NCBI GenBank assembly: GCA_945883845.1
Contig: CAMCYI010000001.1
Span: 124,001-188,000 of the forward strand
Direction of reading: 5' to 3'
DNA length: 64,000 bases
From: Bacteriovorax stolpii
GTDB taxonomy: Bacteria > Bdellovibrionota > Bacteriovoracia > Bacteriovoracales > Bacteriovoracaceae
Shown here: positions 9,070-17,097 of the stretch, one piece after another
Layout: each line of letters starts with the position of its first letter
Numbering within the stretch: the first letter of the stretch is position 1
Program-made: the position numbers and the translations under genes
The notes under the pieces: generated by a model
Database searches by the model: none
What the model was told of the DNA's origin: nothing
What the model saw: only the letters and a program-made list of their open reading frames with translations

Positions 9070-9156
9070 TCGTATCCTCCTGGATGTGTTCTTAAAAAAA
9101 AGTTACCGTCCGGAAAGGGTGATGAAAAGAATATAATACTAACTTGAAAGTAAGAT

Positions 9157-9181
9157 GTGCAGGGTCAAACTGACCCTGCAC
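9157..9181 (-). terminator. Strong hairpin after the porin gene
   Basis: GTGCAGGGTCA and TGACCCTGCAC form a perfect 11-bp stem with a 3-base loop, 24 bases past the porin stop. The T-tract on the minus strand is weak, so termination could be partial. Confidence 0.55.
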
Positions 9182-9204
9182 GAAGAGATTTTAACGAGTT
9201 GTGA

Positions 9205-10434
9205 TTAGTAGTTAAACTGTGCCTGAAGACGAAGAAGATTTCCCATCTGATGATTTTTTCCACCAGTCTTAGGATCTGATCCAGCCGCAGATTGAGTTCT
9301 GCGATCTGCGATCGCGTAAGCTGCAACAAGTTCGAATGCAGCGTGCGGTTGCCACTCAGTTCCGAATTCCCACTCATTCATTTTTGTGTACTCAGCACCT
9401 GTTAAGTTTTTCTTACCTCCATCATACTGCTGATAACGGACGTATGGAAAAAAGCGCTGATTATCAATGTTCAGATTATAGTTAATCTGCGCGTATCCAC
9501 CTTCGAGATCATTCTGTTCAATTTTGTTCGTAGAACTGTCAAACTCCGGGCCTTGTCCTATTGTCCACTCCGCCTGAAAACCGAATGGCTGTGGATAGTA
9601 GATAAAAGAAGCTGCAGATCTCTGATCATAGAAATCTTCATCCTGACCCTGTTCAACTGTACTGAATTTACCTTCGTAGGCCTGAACTGAAACTTCGATG
9701 AACTGACCGTTGTCGAGTTTGAATGGATACGTAAGACGAACGGCGCGGTGGAGGTCATTGTTCTTTTCCTGACGTCCTAGAGTCTGACCATTGTAAGCCC
9801 CGATCGCTATCATACCGTAGTCGCCCGTACCTTTAAGAGATGCATTTGCGAGTTCTTTGAATCTCTTTCTCACTTCTGTAGGAGCATACATCAAGAAGAC
9901 ACCTGTATCACGCTCGTTAGGTGCTGAAGTATTGATTGCATCACTTCGGTCCAAGGCCGCTCTGTTTGAACTTGATTGAAGAACATCAAAACCAAAGGGA
10001 ACTTTTGAAATACCAGTGCGCACTCTCCACTCTTTTGATTCAGTCAGGTGGTAATCAAAATAAGCGTCGCGAATTTGAAAGTAATTCTGCTGAGTATTTC
10101 CACCTGCAGTTGCGTTCGTAGCGTAGTCAGGCTGGATATAAACGAAAACGCGGTCATTCACATCACCGTAAAACGTAAGTCGTGCCCGTCGCATGAAGAA
10201 ACCCTGTTTATCACCCATCGAAGAGTCACAACTACGGCACGTGAGCTTGTTGTTATCTTCGAGAAGTCGATTATATCTGAACTGAGCATATCCTCTGAGC
10301 TGGATGCGCTCATACCATTTACTGAGAAGGGTTTCGTTAACCACCTTCTGAATTTCGGCTAAACTCGTTCCCTTTTCACTTTGAGCAAAAGTTAACTGTG
10401 TGAGGAAGAGAAACAGCAACAACCAAGACTTCAT
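9205..10434 (-). CDS. Porin O/P-type outer-membrane beta-barrel
   Basis: A 409-residue protein with signal peptide (ending FAQSEK) and alternating aromatic beta strands throughout. Recognisable features of the phosphate-selective porin O/P family are an N-terminal helix, the RLTFYGDVNDRVFVYIQPDY block near residue 95, and a C-terminal strand ending in aromatic residues (RLQAQFNY). It probably forms a trimeric 16-strand channel for anions or other solutes. Substrate cannot be told from sequence. Two Cys (TCRSCD near residue 62) lie in the N-terminal region, which is unusual for a porin. Confidence 0.8.
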   Translation of the reverse strand: MKSWLLLFLFLTQLTFAQSEKGTSLAEIQKVVNETLLSKWYERIQLRGYAQFRYNRLLEDNNKLTCRSCDSSMGDKQGFFMRRARLTFYGDVNDRVFVYIQPDYATNATAGGNTQQNYFQIRDAYFDYHLTESKEWRVRTGISKVPFGFDVLQSSSNRAALDRSDAINTSAPNERDTGVFLMYAPTEVRKRFKELANASLKGTGDYGMIAIGAYNGQTLGRQEKNNDLHRAVRLTYPFKLDNGQFIEVSVQAYEGKFSTVEQGQDEDFYDQRSAASFIYYPQPFGFQAEWTIGQGPEFDSSTNKIEQNDLEGGYAQINYNLNIDNQRFFPYVRYQQYDGGKKNLTGAEYTKMNEWEFGTEWQPHAAFELVAAYAIADRRTQSAAGSDPKTGGKNHQMGNLLRLQAQFNY

Positions 10435-10617
10435 CTGGACTCCTTCATTAATGACCTGTGTAAATTGTTTATACTTTTTGAGTGATTTTGTTTGTCAGGG
10501 TTCTGTTAAGTAACATTATGTACCTAAACTGCATGAATATATTACCTCCGAACATCCTAAAATCCTGACCTCCGTTATAGTGACGCAAATTTTTGAATCC
10601 CCTTTGAACAGGACTTT

Positions 10618-11997
10618 ATGCAGAAGCTCATTCTCTTTGTTGTGTTTTTAACGGCCATTACAGGCTGTGGTGACGAGCTTAAAAATAAGCGAAGACAGCC
10701 AGGCATCAACATCGTCCAGCAACCGCTGAAATCTTCGCCTCCGTTTCTTTTGATGAAAGAATCACGAGGCTGCGAAGTGAAAAGAATTGAAAACTACGAT
10801 CGCTTCCTGAATCTCTTCATAGAAGGCAATATCACCATGTCATCCCGTGACCTCAGGGACATTTTCCGTGGACTTTTCGTCAAATCTGCAGATACTTCCA
10901 TCATTACAAAAACTATCTACGGACTTGATATCGAATTGGTTCCCAGAGGCGACACCATGGAAATGGTCGTCCATAAGAAAGGCAAATCAGTTTCAGTTTG
11001 TCCGGAGAAAAAAGACTATCAGCGCGAAAGTGTTGAGAGTGCTTCGATGAATGCGTCTTACTTTATCACGAAGACCAACAAGGCGGTCCGCGCCCAGTCG
11101 CCGTCGCTAAGAATTGCACCTATCAAAGTCATCATTTCTCCAAGTCACCGCACGACTCTCAGAGTTCAGTCTCTTGGCCTCAGGAAAAGGTCGTTCTACA
11201 GAACTGATAACGCTTATTATGATCCTTCAGACATGAGTGTTACTTTTCTTCCGCACAGTCAGGCATGGAAAAATGCGGGCATTCAGGCGAATTTCTGGGA
11301 AGTGCCAATGGTCGCCTCTCACGAATACGGACATCACATCTTTCAGACTATCCTCAGAAAAGGAATGGGCGGAGTGAAGGGAATGAGAACACTGACTCCG
11401 TGCTTTGCAGATCATCCGGTAGTTGAAGATGGCGAAGTCGTCCCGACGGCCACATTCGCTGACAAGGTTTCCATCCTCAGTGCCTACAATGAAGGTTTTT
11501 CTGATCTGATTGCATTCTATTCGCTTTCAAATGAAGAAAGATCCGTTCAGGGCGTGAAATGCCTTTCAGTCACGAGAGATGTAGCTCAGCCTTTTTTCAT
11601 CGATGGACGGTCAAAAGTTTTCTCTCCCGATGCGATTTATACATTTCTCACTCCTGCGATGACGACTCAGGAACTTCCCTGCGAGATCACAAATTTCCAG
11701 GGTGTTCACACCATGGGTGCTGTGTTCGCACACAGTGCTGATAAGATAACGACTCAATGGACTCAATCCAAAGAAAAGAAACTTTCCATTACAATTAAAT
11801 GGGCACAAAAACTCGCAGCGAAGCTTTCCGGCATGAGTTTTCTTTCAAAGCACCAGCTCCTGAGAGATATCTACGCTCTCTACATTACAACTGCTTCTGA
11901 AGAGCTCGAAGAACCTCTGAATGCGGAATCGTGTAAGCTCGCAGAAGAAACTTTTCCATCCATCACTCACAGCATTCCTCAATGCAAGGGACTTTAA
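10618..11997 (+). CDS. Gluzincin-like zinc metalloprotease lipoprotein
   Basis: A 459-residue lipoprotein (lipobox AITGC, Cys17). It has the zinc motif HEYGH at 235-239 and a third-ligand motif NEGFSD at 291-296, spaced as in thermolysin/fungalysin-like gluzincins, so it is probably an active metallopeptidase in the periplasm or on the outer membrane. The N-terminal 150 residues may be a prodomain-like region. It does not match a named family closely enough to assign. Divergent from the porin; followed directly by the MAPEG gene, whose start abuts its stop. Confidence 0.75.
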   Translation: MQKLILFVVFLTAITGCGDELKNKRRQPGINIVQQPLKSSPPFLLMKESRGCEVKRIENYDRFLNLFIEGNITMSSRDLRDIFRGLFVKSADTSIITKTIYGLDIELVPRGDTMEMVVHKKGKSVSVCPEKKDYQRESVESASMNASYFITKTNKAVRAQSPSLRIAPIKVIISPSHRTTLRVQSLGLRKRSFYRTDNAYYDPSDMSVTFLPHSQAWKNAGIQANFWEVPMVASHEYGHHIFQTILRKGMGGVKGMRTLTPCFADHPVVEDGEVVPTATFADKVSILSAYNEGFSDLIAFYSLSNEERSVQGVKCLSVTRDVAQPFFIDGRSKVFSPDAIYTFLTPAMTTQELPCEITNFQGVHTMGAVFAHSADKITTQWTQSKEKKLSITIKWAQKLAAKLSGMSFLSKHQLLRDIYALYITTASEELEEPLNAESCKLAEETFPSITHSIPQCKGL

Positions 11998-12396
11998 GTG
12001 CCTACGGAGTACCTTTGTCTCGCCTTCATGACGGTGTTTTTCCTCTACGCATTTCTCCCCGCAAGCTATGCCAAACTTCAGGCCTACGGTCTCCCATGGC
12101 TGGCCTCTAACCGAGATAAAAAGCCATCTCAAGAATTAAGTGTCTGGGGCCGGCGCGCAGAACGCGCGCATGAAAATCTCAAAGATAATTTCCCTGCGTT
12201 TGCAGTGGCCATTCTTCTTCTGGGTGTCACAAACGGTTTTAGCCATCTGACAGCGATTTTCTCAGGAGTCTATGTTGTGTGCAGGGTACTACATATGTTC
12301 GCCTACGTGGCAGGATATAGAGCTCTCAGGACGGCGGGATATTCACTGGGACTGATAAGTAACACGATTCTTTTTATTCTCTTCTTCATCAGATAA
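11998..12396 (+). CDS. MAPEG-family membrane protein
   Basis: A 132-residue protein with four predicted membrane helices. The pattern ERAHENLKDNFPAF near residue 53 is the MAPEG signature (Arg/His/Glu/Asn residues of the glutathione site), and a helix with RVLHMFAYV follows. Family members are eicosanoid/glutathione enzymes or uncharacterised bacterial relatives. The GTG start immediately after the upstream TAA, with AAGGGA upstream, suggests coupling to the protease gene. Confidence 0.8.
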   Translation: MPTEYLCLAFMTVFFLYAFLPASYAKLQAYGLPWLASNRDKKPSQELSVWGRRAERAHENLKDNFPAFAVAILLLGVTNGFSHLTAIFSGVYVVCRVLHMFAYVAGYRALRTAGYSLGLISNTILFILFFIR

Positions 12397-12400
12397 GAAA

Positions 12401-12420
12401 AGGGCCCTTTTCCGGGCCCT
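12401..12420. terminator. Convergent terminator hairpin
   Basis: AGGGCCC and GGGCCCT form a 7-bp stem around TTTTCC. On the minus strand it is followed by a T-rich run, so it suits the DUF2608 gene best, but it lies between two convergent genes and may act on both. Confidence 0.6.
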
Positions 12421-12426
12421 CTCTCA

Positions 12427-13296
12427 TTAAAATCCAATTTCTTTTATTGTCGCCTGCAGCTTGTACCACTGCTCTGTAACCTGAGTTTTGTCAGACTCAT
12501 TGAAGTGCTGAACTGCCGGATCAATCTGAGAATAACGATATGTCGTTACATCAGAGATGTTACCCATGATCGCCTGCATACGATCAACGTGTCTTTGGTG
12601 ATCGTCAGCGAAAACGATCGCTTTGAAGTTCTTGTTGTACTTGTTAAGGAGGACTTTCAGCATCGCACCTTTGTTCTGTCCTGCTGTCATGTAAACGCCG
12701 TTCATGAATGTCACAGGACGAGCTGCTTTAAGACCGGCAACCTGAACGTCCTGCGGAGTGAGACCTGCGCGCTCAATATTGTTAATGTCATAAGGAAGGT
12801 ATGTGCTAGCAACGTCAGCTGAGGCGTTGAATGTAGAAGAAGCGAAGTTCATTCCATTCTTAGTGAGTGCTGTATCTGTTACGTTTCTGAAATCGGGTCC
12901 ACGAGATGTGAGGAGAATAACGTAGATGCCTGAAGCCTGGAGATTTTTGATCATGCCCGGAAGATCTGCTTCAGTCGGACGCATTTTTCCGATCGTAAAG
13001 AGAAGACCCTGAGCTTCAATCAGTTTACTGACGTCTTTTGTAATACACTGAGGTTCGCAGTTAGGCTGAGTCATGATCTTTTCCTGCCACGAGTACCACT
13101 GGTCTGAACCAAGGTCATTCTGGGCAGTCAGGATCGTATTATCGATATCAAAAACCACGAGAACATTTTCTTTACCGTGAGTCAGGACTTTTTCATCTAT
13201 TTTTGCGAAGACCACTTTCATCGTGTCAGTTGTTAGTGCATCAGAGGCAAGTGCCAATTGAGTAAACAAGGCCAGACTAAGGAATAAATATTTCAT
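12427..13296 (-). CDS. Exported HAD-like protein (DUF2608)
   Basis: A 289-residue protein with a signal peptide (ending LALASDA). HAD-superfamily motifs: FDIDNT with the nucleophile Asp50 and acid/base Asp52, LLTSRG as motif II, and FADDHQRHV as motif IV. DUF2608 proteins are described from Bdellovibrio, Legionella and Chlamydia-related bacteria. A periplasmic phosphatase is likely, substrate unknown. Confidence 0.8.
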   Translation of the reverse strand: MKYLFLSLALFTQLALASDALTTDTMKVVFAKIDEKVLTHGKENVLVVFDIDNTILTAQNDLGSDQWYSWQEKIMTQPNCEPQCITKDVSKLIEAQGLLFTIGKMRPTEADLPGMIKNLQASGIYVILLTSRGPDFRNVTDTALTKNGMNFASSTFNASADVASTYLPYDINNIERAGLTPQDVQVAGLKAARPVTFMNGVYMTAGQNKGAMLKVLLNKYNKNFKAIVFADDHQRHVDRMQAIMGNISDVTTYRYSQIDPAVQHFNESDKTQVTEQWYKLQATIKEIGF

Positions 13297-13372
13297 CGAG
13301 ACCCTCCTGTAAAAAGTTAGGGTTGATTACCACCGTGGAAATGAACTGGATAGGGAGACCTGAAAATGGTTC

Positions 13373-13702
13373 TTATCTAATAATTACGGCGTCACCAGAA
13401 CACTTATAGACCCACCGGCAGGCCTCGGACCATTTTTTCTCAGATAGCTTACGGCAGTGGTGATTAACGATGGAATTGGCCTTAAGAAGGGCCGCTTCGC
13501 GCTTGATGGCCCGTTTGGCTTCGGCCAGACGACAGGCAGAGGAATCAACTTTTCCCAATGCTCTGAACTGGGCGGAAGGGTTCTGGGCGTAGACGGTGAC
13601 TTTACTGATGTTGACGTGCAATTCAGGTTTATTCTCAATGGACGATGAACAAGAGAAGAACAAAAGTGCCAGAAAAGCATTGAAGGGATAAATCAGTTTC
13701 AT
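13373..13702 (-). CDS. Small lipoprotein
   Basis: 109 residues with a probable lipobox FFSC at residues 15-18. The mature chain has a Cys-containing turn after ALGKV (DSSACRLAEA), a helix with REAALLKANSIV, and HCRKLSE and KCSGD segments. This fold pattern resembles RcsF/YbjQ/DUF4156-type small periplasmic domains and recalls the 7646-7930 product, but the similarity is weak. Function unknown. Confidence 0.6.
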   Translation of the reverse strand: MKLIYPFNAFLALLFFSCSSSIENKPELHVNISKVTVYAQNPSAQFRALGKVDSSACRLAEAKRAIKREAALLKANSIVNHHCRKLSEKKWSEACRWVYKCSGDAVIIR

Positions 13703-13761
13703 GAATAAATATTAAGTGAAAAGTTGGTGAATCAGAAATAAAAACTGAAGGAAGAGAGATT

Positions 13762-14388
13762 TTATCTTTTCGTTTTCACTCTGGACGTTTCCCGAGCACC
13801 TCTGAGAATCATATTAACCTCTTCCACAATCCGAATCTTTAAAGCCTCTTGCTTAAACGGTGGGAGATCTAAAGCTTCTGCTCCGATGGTAAAGACGATC
13901 GTTACGATAGCTTCAGCAGCATAGCCTGAATGTCGTAATTTCTGATTTTGCATAACCGCCAGTCGGTCCAGATCTTCTGAAAGTTCGACGACAAAGAGGT
14001 CGATTTCTTTTCTGAGTGCGGCCCTGAATGTGTCCGATGCACCTTGCCGCTCACCCAGGAGCAATCTAAACAGGTTTGCATTTTCATTCACATATTCGAT
14101 GAAAGTCTCAATGGAAAATCGGGTCAGTGACGACAGGTCTTTTGCCTCGGAATTTTTTCGTGCATTTCTCAGAAGGCGCCGAAGACTAACGGCAATCTCA
14201 TCGACCAGAGAAAGTCCCAATTCTTCCATATCCCTGAAGTGTCTGTAAAAAGCGGTAGGTGCAATTTCGGCTGCCTGTGCAACTTCTCTCAAACTCAAGG
14301 CCGCAAAACCCTTAGTAGAACTTAGTTCCAATGCTGCATTGATGAGTTTGATACGAGTCTTAGCTTTTTGTTCAGAACGCTTATCCAT
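13762..14388 (-). CDS. TetR-family repressor, FabR/DesT-like
   Basis: A 208-residue TetR protein with the DNA-binding helix-turn-helix at residues 10-55 (ALSLREVAQAAEIAPTAFYR, then HFRDMEELG), very like FabR of enterobacteria and DesT of Pseudomonas, which control unsaturated fatty acid genes by sensing acyl-CoA. The divergent neighbour is a fatty acid desaturase, the same arrangement in principle as DesT with its desaturase genes. Related 16-base sequences lie next to its own start and over the desaturase promoter. Confidence 0.85.
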   Translation of the reverse strand: MDKRSEQKAKTRIKLINAALELSSTKGFAALSLREVAQAAEIAPTAFYRHFRDMEELGLSLVDEIAVSLRRLLRNARKNSEAKDLSSLTRFSIETFIEYVNENANLFRLLLGERQGASDTFRAALRKEIDLFVVELSEDLDRLAVMQNQKLRHSGYAAEAIVTIVFTIGAEALDLPPFKQEALKIRIVEEVNMILRGARETSRVKTKR

Positions 14389-14403
14389 GTAAACATGTTA
14401 ACT
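14388..14403. promoter_or_regulatory. Candidate TetR operator next to the repressor gene
   Basis: TGTAAACATGTTAACT contains the near-perfect palindrome GTAAACATGTTAAC. It starts at the first base of the repressor gene, so binding could autoregulate. It matches the site at 14475-14490 at 12 of 16 positions. Confidence 0.4.
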
Positions 14404-14461
14404 CAAGCGAAAGACACATTTCAAGTAATTACATAAGGATAAGGTAATATCGACAATGTGT

Positions 14462-14490
14462 TTGACCATCTCAGTGTACATACGTAAACT
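14462..14490 (+). promoter_or_regulatory. Desaturase promoter overlapped by candidate operator
   Basis: TTGACC (14462-14467) and TAAACT (14485-14490) are 17 bases apart, a good sigma70 match 34 bases before the desaturase ATG. The -10 is the right-hand end of TGTACATACGTAAACT (14475-14490), which resembles the site at the repressor start. A bound repressor would block RNA polymerase. Confidence 0.5.
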
Positions 14491-14523
14491 CACTCCACTT
14501 GCACACTGAATGAAGGGACACAT

Positions 14524-15561
14524 ATGAACTTTTCAAATAAATCGAATCTAACTCTCCAGTCGATATCAACTTATCAAAGCGAATTAAAAAAAAGACTCCC
14601 TGAGGAGGTCTTCGCACGTGTGCCTTTAAGGTCTGTTTATTTCTTAGTATTTCTGGCCACCAATGTTCTTTTGATAACTCTGATCGTTCATTACAATCCT
14701 GCCTGGTATGTCAAATTAGTGCTCGCCTTAGTTATTGGACAGCTGAATACTTCCATGGCCTTTTTCGCCCACGAAGCTCTCCATGGTTCTGTATTCAAAA
14801 GTAAATTCTTGCAGGACCTTGTAGGCTTCGTCGCTTTTACGCCCTTTCTTCTATCCCCTACCTATTGGCGGCACTGGCACAACACTCTTCACCATGGAAA
14901 TACACAACTTATTTTCAAAGATCCTGATGCTTTTCCTAGTCTCTCCGTTTTTAAGAGAAGTCGTTTTATGAAAGTCGTGTTTAAACTTTCTCCAGGTTCT
15001 AAAAATGTTTTAAGTTACTTCTACCTTTTCTACTGGTTTTCACTGCAAGCTTTGATCAATCAAGTCTTCATGCGTTTTCGGAATAAAATGTGGGCGAATA
15101 TTAATCATGCAAGAGTTACAAAAGAATTTCTTGTCATGGTTCTAATTGCTTCTTCATATATCTATTGGGTAGGCGTTGAAAATTTACTCTGGCTTGTGAT
15201 CATTCCCTTTCTTATCCAGAACTATGTCATGCTTAGTTACATCGTCACCAATCACAACATATCTCCCCTGACGAAGATTAATGACCCTCTCGTAAATTCT
15301 CTGACAGTCACAAATAATCGACTCAATACATTCCTCCATCTGAATTTTGGTTATCACGTCGAGCATCACTTGTTTCCAAGAGTCTCCCCTGCCCATGCAA
15401 AAAACATTCATCATTTATTAATTGAATTGTATCCCGACAAGTATCAACACATGCCAAAATGGAAAGCTCTGAAGTATCTGTATCTCACACCACGGATCTA
15501 TAAAAATAATGAAGAGCTCATCCATCCGAAGTCTTTAAAGGTTTATCAAACCATTGGTTAG
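14524..15561 (+). CDS. Membrane fatty acid desaturase
   Basis: A 345-residue integral-membrane di-iron desaturase. All three histidine boxes are present: HEALH at 83-87, HWHNTLHH at 117-124 and HVEHH at 278-282. Hydrophobic helices lie around 35-56, 62-80, 98-112, 165-180 and 203-243. It would introduce a double bond into membrane acyl chains with O2 and an electron donor; regioselectivity cannot be told. AAGGGA precedes the ATG. Control by the divergent FabR/DesT-like repressor is inferred. Confidence 0.9.
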   Translation: MNFSNKSNLTLQSISTYQSELKKRLPEEVFARVPLRSVYFLVFLATNVLLITLIVHYNPAWYVKLVLALVIGQLNTSMAFFAHEALHGSVFKSKFLQDLVGFVAFTPFLLSPTYWRHWHNTLHHGNTQLIFKDPDAFPSLSVFKRSRFMKVVFKLSPGSKNVLSYFYLFYWFSLQALINQVFMRFRNKMWANINHARVTKEFLVMVLIASSYIYWVGVENLLWLVIIPFLIQNYVMLSYIVTNHNISPLTKINDPLVNSLTVTNNRLNTFLHLNFGYHVEHHLFPRVSPAHAKNIHHLLIELYPDKYQHMPKWKALKYLYLTPRIYKNNEELIHPKSLKVYQTIG

Positions 15562-15587
15562 ACATCCGAATCATGTAAGCAAAAAAA

Positions 15588-15609
15588 AAGGCCTCCCGAA
15601 GGAGGCCTT
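15588..15609 (-). terminator. Terminator at the left end of the AT-rich island
   Basis: AAGGCCTCC and GGAGGCCTT form a 9-bp stem with loop CGAA. On the minus strand it is followed by nine T, on the plus strand by no T-run, so it terminates leftward transcription coming from the Bro-N gene. Confidence 0.8.
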
Positions 15610-15682
15610 AGACTTGGCACCATTTTTAAGTGGTGCCCCATAGCGGAGGACTTTCGAACCAGCAGTAATGCACCCAAGATTC
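15610..15682. other. tRNA-3'-end-like segment and hairpin
   Basis: Between the terminator and the Bro-N stop. GGCACCA/TGGTGCC form a 7-bp hairpin (15616-15637). Read on the minus strand, the segment to its right runs GGTTCGAAAGTCC, then GGGGCACCA, like the T-arm and CCA end of a tRNA. However, 21 rather than 16 bases follow the T-loop and no 5' half exists. TGGTGCCC here also occurs at the 3' end of tRNA-Phe at 18228. It may be a degenerate attachment-site relic; this is tentative. Confidence 0.25.
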
Positions 15683-16525
15683 TTATTTCTTTTTTTTCTT
15701 CTTTCGTGATTTATCTTCCAACCTTAGAAAATTTTCTTTGCTCACTATGCTCCGCCCAAGTTCCTTTTCGGTATCCTTCCGGGCCTTTCCTGCAACTGTT
15801 CCGCCACGCTTGGCTACCTTTCTATTCTTATCAAAAGTATCAGGTTTTTCTTTTTTTGAAATTTCCGTCGTAACTTTTTCTCCTAGCATCGTAAATATCA
15901 GCTCAAGGTCGGTCATGTGGTCCCGAAGATTTTCATTCTTCTTGCTGAGCCCCTTCATACTTTTGTACTCAACGGGAGTCATCCCAAAAGTTGCTTTTGA
16001 AATTTCTGCAGTTAGAATTGAGAAATCTCGCTCATTCTCGATTCCCCGCTCTTTCCATTCATCGGTCAAATTTTGACGAATGGCCATTCCTCTCAATCGC
16101 TTATCAATCCAATCCTTAGAATAACCTTTTTGTTCAAAAAGCTCTTTCATCCTTTCTTGAGCAAGTTCTGGATTTTCTATCTCTTGGACTCTTTCATAAC
16201 CAACCTGGGCTAGCCATTGTTTGAAAGGTTCTGCCTTATGAGATGGAATAGATTGAATGATTCGAAACATGCCTTTAGTATTGGCACAGTCAGTTTCACG
16301 CATTTTCCCATCTGGAGCTTCTAATTTCAACCCGTGACAATTTGTCACGACTTGGCTCCCTTCTTCCAAAAGACGTTGCTTTAATTTTCTCCAGTAGGCA
16401 CCAGCATCCAAACTATCCGTTAAGGCACTTACGACATCTACAATAGAAAACCACCATTCCTCTTCATGCCAAACTCGCCTAATCGCCTTACTTTCGAACA
16501 CAATAATTTTGTTTTGCATATTCAT
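15683..16525 (-). CDS. Bro-N domain protein (phage antirepressor-like / DinD-like)
   Basis: A 280-residue protein. Residues 1-110 match the Bro-N fold: IRRVWHEEEWWFSIVDVV, then ALTDS and WRKLKQRLLEEG, with KQWLAQVGYERVQEIENPEL as seen in phage antirepressors and the SOS protein DinD. The C-terminal half resembles the DinD-type region (LTDEWKERGI, FGMTPVEYKSMKGL). The tail is very basic and ends in a run of Lys. It is the last gene of the island operon and overlaps the exported-protein stop by 4 bases. A regulatory or DNA-damage role is possible. Confidence 0.8.
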   Translation of the reverse strand: MNMQNKIIVFESKAIRRVWHEEEWWFSIVDVVSALTDSLDAGAYWRKLKQRLLEEGSQVVTNCHGLKLEAPDGKMRETDCANTKGMFRIIQSIPSHKAEPFKQWLAQVGYERVQEIENPELAQERMKELFEQKGYSKDWIDKRLRGMAIRQNLTDEWKERGIENERDFSILTAEISKATFGMTPVEYKSMKGLSKKNENLRDHMTDLELIFTMLGEKVTTEISKKEKPDTFDKNRKVAKRGGTVAGKARKDTEKELGRSIVSKENFLRLEDKSRKKKKKK

Positions 16526-17097
16526 TCAAGTGCCATTTCAAGATCGCAATCTCCAACAAAATAAGAATGACATCCTTTTTTTGTTTTGCTCTTACTCCAA
16601 GTCCATCCCTTAATATTTCGGTACTTTTCATTTTTATTTGCTTTTTCTAAAGAATTAGGGTGACCACTCAAACATATGTATTCTTCCCCACGAGTTAGCC
16701 GTTTCCATACTTGATGAAAGTCTCGACAATTCTCCACTGGCCATGCTCTTCTTCCATAATAATGATGAGCTGGTTCAGTCGACTTGATCCAAATTCTAAA
16801 ATCGCATAATGTCACCATGGAGTTATTCGGTCCCTCGTTATCTCTCCATGTACTGTATGAATAGTTAGCTTCACTGGTGCGGAAGCACTGCCATCTAACA
16901 TGTCCAGGCTGGGATTTGGTAACATCATACTGAGGGAGTTCTCCCCATTTTTCGACATCGAATACTAAATCCTTCTCTGTCAAAATCCCGTAATCCTTTG
17001 TTAGGAGACCTTGAGGATATCTTTCTACGAGAGACGAAAAAGCTAATAAATCAAAAGATAAAGCGACAAGAGATGCTGAAAAAATAATAAAACGCAT
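16522..17097 (-). CDS. Exported protein in island operon
   Basis: A 191-residue protein with a likely signal peptide (MRFIIFSASLVALSFDLLAF). The mature chain has six Cys (among them WQCFRTS, TLCDFRI, ENCRDF, YICLSG and GCHSYFVGDC) and many Trp and Tyr, suggesting a disulphide-rich periplasmic or secreted domain. No family recognised. It follows the transglycosylase gene without a gap and overlaps the Bro-N gene by 4 bases. An immunity or accessory role for the transglycosylase is a guess from gene order. Confidence 0.6.
   Translation of the reverse strand: MRFIIFSASLVALSFDLLAFSSLVERYPQGLLTKDYGILTEKDLVFDVEKWGELPQYDVTKSQPGHVRWQCFRTSEANYSYSTWRDNEGPNNSMVTLCDFRIWIKSTEPAHHYYGRRAWPVENCRDFHQVWKRLTRGEEYICLSGHPNSLEKANKNEKYRNIKGWTWSKSKTKKGCHSYFVGDCDLEMALE

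Noticed and set aside
15637..15682. A functional tRNA gene at the left end of the island
   Set aside because: Only a 3'-half-like sequence exists, the distance from T-loop to CCA is five bases too long, and no anticodon or 5' half is present.
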